Origin: SZUA-378 sp036652815
GTDB lineage: Bacteria > Bacillota > Clostridia > Lachnospirales > Lachnospiraceae
Reading direction: 5' to 3'
DNA length: 64,000 nucleotides
Assembly: GCA_036652815.1 (NCBI GenBank)
Contig: JAVVVE010000006.1
Location: 39,092-103,091, forward strand
Every line of letters begins with the position of its first letter. The first letter of the stretch is position 1. The translations under genes were made by a program, and so were the position numbers. The notes beneath the pieces are model-generated. The model was not told the origin of the DNA and did not search any database. It saw only the letters and a program-made list of their open reading frames with translations. Of this stretch, positions 61,259 to 64,000 are shown in pieces.

Positions 61259-63376
61259 TCACGATTGCAATCCATCCTCTATTAAATTACAGAATTCTAC
61301 ATATGGAATAGCCTTGCCATAAAGATATCCTTGATACTGGTCACAACCAATCTCTTCCAGTATTTTTCTGTTTTCCTCGGTTTCTACATATTCCGCCAGA
61401 ACTTCAAAGTTCAAAGAACGGGCCAAATATACAATAGAACTGATGATTTCTTTATTATGCCCTTTTTCACTTAAATCTTTCACAAGGCTGCCATCTAATT
61501 TCACGGTATTAAATTGATTGCTCTGTAAATATTTAAGAGATGTATTACCCATTGCAAAATCATCAATAGCCAGTTGGTAACCCATTATATGGATTCGCTC
61601 CAATCGCTCTTTCATCCCGGTATCGAAATTCATTGCCATCTGCTCTGTAATCTCAATGCATATCGTATTCGGTCTAATCTTGTAATCCTGCTTGAGATTA
61701 TTTAAAAACAATTCAAAAGAAGTCTGCATCAATGTTTTGACGGTAACATTAACCGAGAATTTTAAATGAGAGGTGTGTGTCTCTTGAAATTCTCGCGCAT
61801 GAGTTGCCACTGCATAGAAAATATACTGTTCCAAATCATATAAGATACCAGCTTCCTCCGCTAACTTAATGATTAACGGCGGATATATCATCCCATATAG
61901 CGGATGTTTCCAACGCAAAAGTGCTTCGGCACCGATACACTCCGACTTCTCATTATATTGTGCTTGATAAAATACATGCAGTTCTTTCTTGGCAAGTCCA
62001 ACCTGCAGTTCTTCTGCCATATTCCTCGCAACATTACCAAGGGATCCCGGTTCCTCCATTAGTTTGACAGCGTGATTATTCTCCTCACTATCCTGTAATA
62101 ATTGCACAAGCATCTCTAGTTTTTTATGTTCTCTCCCCATCTGTGCACGGTCATACATCCTAATAAAAGGACAGTATAGCAAAACACCCAGTGCAAGATT
62201 AAACAGCTGTAGCAAACTCCCTGCCATAGAGCCGGTTGTGATATAACCACTGAAAAAAACCGGCGTGGTCCATTCTGCTGCGTGGATCGTATAAGGTACT
62301 AATCCAAAGGACATGCTAAGAGCAGAAGTAGTCATAAATAGTAAAGGGGTTAAGATAAATGGAATCATCATATATGGGTTCATAACCACCGGCAATCCAA
62401 ACATTAGCAATTCATTCACATTAAATAAGGTAGGGAGAATCGCAACTTTTGCCAAATAACGATGATTGCCCCGTTTACTGAATAATAGCACCGCTATCAA
62501 CAGGCACAGCAAAGAACCGCAGCCACCCACAAATACAAAAATATTAAAGAAGGTCCCTGTAAACAGCTCCGTTGGTGGCTGCAGGTTGGCAACTGCAAGG
62601 ATATTTTTATTGACACCCTGCGTAAATAAGGATTGCTGCACATCTGCTAATACATTATTCCCATGGATACCAAACATCCACATAATGCTGGAGAGTAGCA
62701 CAAACAAAGCTGCACTCTGCCAGGAGCTCTTCATCTGTCTAAATAATGCGCCGGAAAATTTGGAAAATAGAGCCTGGATACTGGATACACCGAGTACCTC
62801 TTGCATGAACGTATTGCAAACAACAAATAATATCAAAAGAATGCAAATCGGAATCAAGGCTGATAAAATCTGATTAAAATTAGAATCTGCAGCATCTGTA
62901 TGAAATATGTGTTTTACAGGATGCAGGCAAAGCCTATAATATAGAGTGGATGCTACCACGGAGGACAGAATCGCAGAGAATGTCCCTTTTACTCCAAGGT
63001 TATCAATCACAAAATGTGTACCAAGACCGCCATTCAGAATCACAAAACCGGCAAGTGCCACCAAGGTTGCTCCATAGGTATAAATAGTCTGATTGTCTTT
63101 TCTTTCCATATAACTAATACTGATGAAGATAACAATATAAACCGCAATCATACCAAAAGTAGCTGCATAAAGCACCGTTAATGCTTCCTGAACATAACTT
63201 AAAAAAAGGCTCGTGACATGGCTTTGCAGCTTGCCTGCCAGTTCCTGTAACAGAACTACCAGAGAACCCAGTATGGCAATGGGAATCGTCTTCGTCAAAC
63301 CTTGCCGAATCGCACCAATGATACTATAGCTTTCCAATTTCATAAATAATCGTTCTATTGCATTTTCTATCTTCAT
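61259..63376 (-). CDS. PTS EIIC-like permease fused to a c-di-GMP phosphodiesterase EAL domain
   Basis: The 705-residue protein has an EIIC domain of the cellobiose/lactose class (about 1-405, roughly ten helices). Hallmarks are MFGIHGNN (near 234-241) and FNVNELLMFGLP (near 318-329; canonical FNINEPVIFGLP). After a short linker an EAL domain follows (about 455-700). Its catalytic residues are kept: E484 in AEALLRW, N543, E575, D605-D606 in IDDF, K626 and E662 in AEYVE. No EIIA or EIIB domain or neighbouring PTS gene is present. It probably senses a sugar or PTS state through the permease fold and degrades c-di-GMP. The start at 63376 is preferred (GGGGA 10 bases upstream); a GTG at 63415 is possible. 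Confidence 0.9.
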   Translation of the reverse strand: MKIENAIERLFMKLESYSIIGAIRQGLTKTIPIAILGSLVVLLQELAGKLQSHVTSLFLSYVQEALTVLYAATFGMIAVYIVIFISISYMERKDNQTIYTYGATLVALAGFVILNGGLGTHFVIDNLGVKGTFSAILSSVVASTLYYRLCLHPVKHIFHTDAADSNFNQILSALIPICILLILFVVCNTFMQEVLGVSSIQALFSKFSGALFRQMKSSWQSAALFVLLSSIMWMFGIHGNNVLADVQQSLFTQGVNKNILAVANLQPPTELFTGTFFNIFVFVGGCGSLLCLLIAVLLFSKRGNHRYLAKVAILPTLFNVNELLMFGLPVVMNPYMMIPFILTPLLFMTTSALSMSFGLVPYTIHAAEWTTPVFFSGYITTGSMAGSLLQLFNLALGVLLYCPFIRMYDRAQMGREHKKLEMLVQLLQDSEENNHAVKLMEEPGSLGNVARNMAEELQVGLAKKELHVFYQAQYNEKSECIGAEALLRWKHPLYGMIYPPLIIKLAEEAGILYDLEQYIFYAVATHAREFQETHTSHLKFSVNVTVKTLMQTSFELFLNNLKQDYKIRPNTICIEITEQMAMNFDTGMKERLERIHIMGYQLAIDDFAMGNTSLKYLQSNQFNTVKLDGSLVKDLSEKGHNKEIISSIVYLARSLNFEVLAEYVETEENRKILEEIGCDQYQGYLYGKAIPYVEFCNLIEDGLQS

Positions 63377-63492
63377 GATACTGTTTTCCCCATTGTTAAG
63401 TGCTTTCTCGCCCACTGTTATTTCCCATATTTCCCTTATTATAGGACAATAGCGCAGGTTTGACCAGTCAATTGCTATTTTTCACAATATTC

Positions 63493-63561
63493 AACCAAAA
63501 GTACCAAAAGTAGAATACACAAGAACATTTTTATTTTTTTTTACTTTTTTTTACTTTTTTT
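63493..63561. repeat. Phased A/T tracts upstream of pflB
   Basis: Four T runs (63528-63532, 63534-63542, 63545-63552, 63555-63561) and earlier A4 runs near 63497 and 63506 repeat at about 10 bases, one helical turn. Such phasing usually bends DNA. The -35 of the pflB promoter begins at 63578, so the bend is in position to aid RNA polymerase. Confidence 0.75.
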
Positions 63562-63577
63562 ATGTCACATATGTACA

Positions 63578-63607
63578 TTGACGAATAGGAAATCACTACC
63601 ATATAAT
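63578..63607 (+). promoter_or_regulatory. Promoter for pflB
   Basis: TTGACG (63578-63583), 18-base spacer, TATAAT (63602-63607), about 59 bases before the pflB ATG. An 8-bp palindrome ACATATGT lies just upstream (about 63567-63574). Confidence 0.75.
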
Positions 63608-63665
63608 GAAATTGAAAGTAACGTTAACTGATTGAACTTATGATAAATGAGGAGGCTTGTGTGTT

Positions 63666-64000
63666 ATGAGATCAGAATGGAATGATTTTGTATCCGGTGC
63701 TTGGGAATCAAAAATTGATGTAAGAGATTTTATTCAAAGAAATTATACCCCTTATGATGGAGATGAACATTTTCTTGCCTCACCAACGCAGCGTACCACA
63801 GAACTGTGGGCACAGGTAATGGAACTCTCCAACGCAGAACGCGAAGCAGGGGGGGTACTGGATATGGACACTTCGGTTATCTCAACGATCACTTCTCATG
63901 CACCTGCCTATCTTAATAGAAAAAAAGAAACCATTGTTGGTTTTCAGACAGATAAACCCTTTAAACGTTCCCTGCAGCCTTATGGTGGTATCCGCATGGC
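63666..64000 (+). CDS. pflB: Formate C-acetyltransferase (pyruvate formate-lyase), 5' part
   Basis: The first 111 residues of pyruvate formate-lyase are present; the rest lies past the right edge. The enzyme cleaves pyruvate with CoA to acetyl-CoA and formate using a glycyl radical. Marks are the start WNDFVSGAWESKIDVRDFI, NYTPYDGDEHFL, TQRTTELW, AGGVLDMDTSVISTITSHAPAYL in part (near 65-88) and KRSLQPYGGIRMA at the edge. GGAGG lies about 10 bases before the ATG. Catalytic Cys pair and C-terminal glycyl-radical site are outside the window. Confidence 0.96.
   Translation, partial: MRSEWNDFVSGAWESKIDVRDFIQRNYTPYDGDEHFLASPTQRTTELWAQVMELSNAEREAGGVLDMDTSVISTITSHAPAYLNRKKETIVGFQTDKPFKRSLQPYGGIRM

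Noticed and set aside
63560..63650. Rex operator before pflB
   Set aside because: GTTAAC occurs, but no full TTGTTAA-N4-TTAACAA-type palindrome is present.
1..64000. tRNA, rRNA, CRISPR array, insertion sequence or prophage
   Set aside because: None of the expected conserved stems, repeats, transposase or integrase motifs was seen by reading; a tRNA/Rfam scan would settle small RNAs.

Overview
This 64-kb window looks like chromosome from an anaerobic, flagellated member of the Clostridia, most likely a Lachnospiraceae-type bacterium. The reasons are the low-GC codon use, type III glutamine synthetase, trimeric electron-bifurcating [FeFe]-hydrogenase (HydABC type), a pyruvate formate-lyase start at the right edge, two flgK copies, DUF6465 and DHHW/DUF4358 proteins, and Firmicutes-specific gene orders (hrcA-grpE-dnaK-dnaJ-prmA-rsmE; ireB-ruvX-DUF1292). 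No rRNA, tRNA, CRISPR array, insertion sequence or prophage was recognised. There is one 10-base run of N (59370-59379). Most genes up to 53.4 kb lie on the minus strand.

Region 1 (1-14.4 kb, minus) is a late flagellar locus, in transcription order flgM, flgN, flgK, a second flgK, flgL, fliW, csrA, flaG, fliD, fliS, a FlgN/FliT-like gene, flagellin, a small helical gene, maf and a neuB-family sugar-acid synthase that runs off the left edge. Three sigma-28-type promoters are visible: before flgM, over the csrA stop codon before flaG, and before flagellin. The flagellin leader carries two GGA-type CsrA sites, one over the ribosome-binding site, so the CsrA/FliW/flagellin homeostatic loop is encoded here. 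maf plus neuB imply nonulosonic-acid glycosylation of flagellin.

Region 2 (14.4-23.4 kb, minus) is a long housekeeping cluster: mtaB, ireB, ruvX, DUF1292, RNase J, YlbF-family, a short MltG-like protein, trmR, trhP and GSIII. It joins tRNA modification, RNA decay and nitrogen assimilation. An HPr-like gene without the catalytic histidine is divergent from it. Region 3 (23.8-33.0 kb, minus) is the CIRCE-controlled heat-shock operon hrcA-grpE-dnaK-dnaJ, followed by prmA, rsmE, a cysteine desulfurase and thiI. A DUF6465 gene with its own promoter precedes it.

Region 4 (33.8-42.1 kb, minus) is a full phosphate regulon: pstS-pstC-pstA-pstB-phoU, a Na/Pi symporter, and a PhoP/PhoR-type two-component system. 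Pho-box-like 11-bp-phased repeats precede pstS and the symporter gene. Region 5 (42.1-51.8 kb, minus) holds hydC-hydB-hydA, a two-domain acetyltransferase, a HAMP-less chemoreceptor, manA, an aminotransferase and uppP.

Region 6 (51.8-64 kb) is mixed in strand. It contains a DEAD-box helicase with a promoter-proximal terminator-like leader, a divergent MBOAT-DHHW O-acylation pair, a DUF4358 lipoprotein, a CwlD-type amidase, a GH18 protein with SH3 domain, a poorly coding 0.5-kb stretch, mecA, a DUF1858 gene, a notable EIIC-EAL fusion (sugar-permease domain joined to a c-di-GMP phosphodiesterase domain) and the start of pflB behind phased T-tracts. The most unusual items are the EIIC-EAL fusion, the helicase leader, the histidine-less HPr and the catalytic-domain-free MltG.
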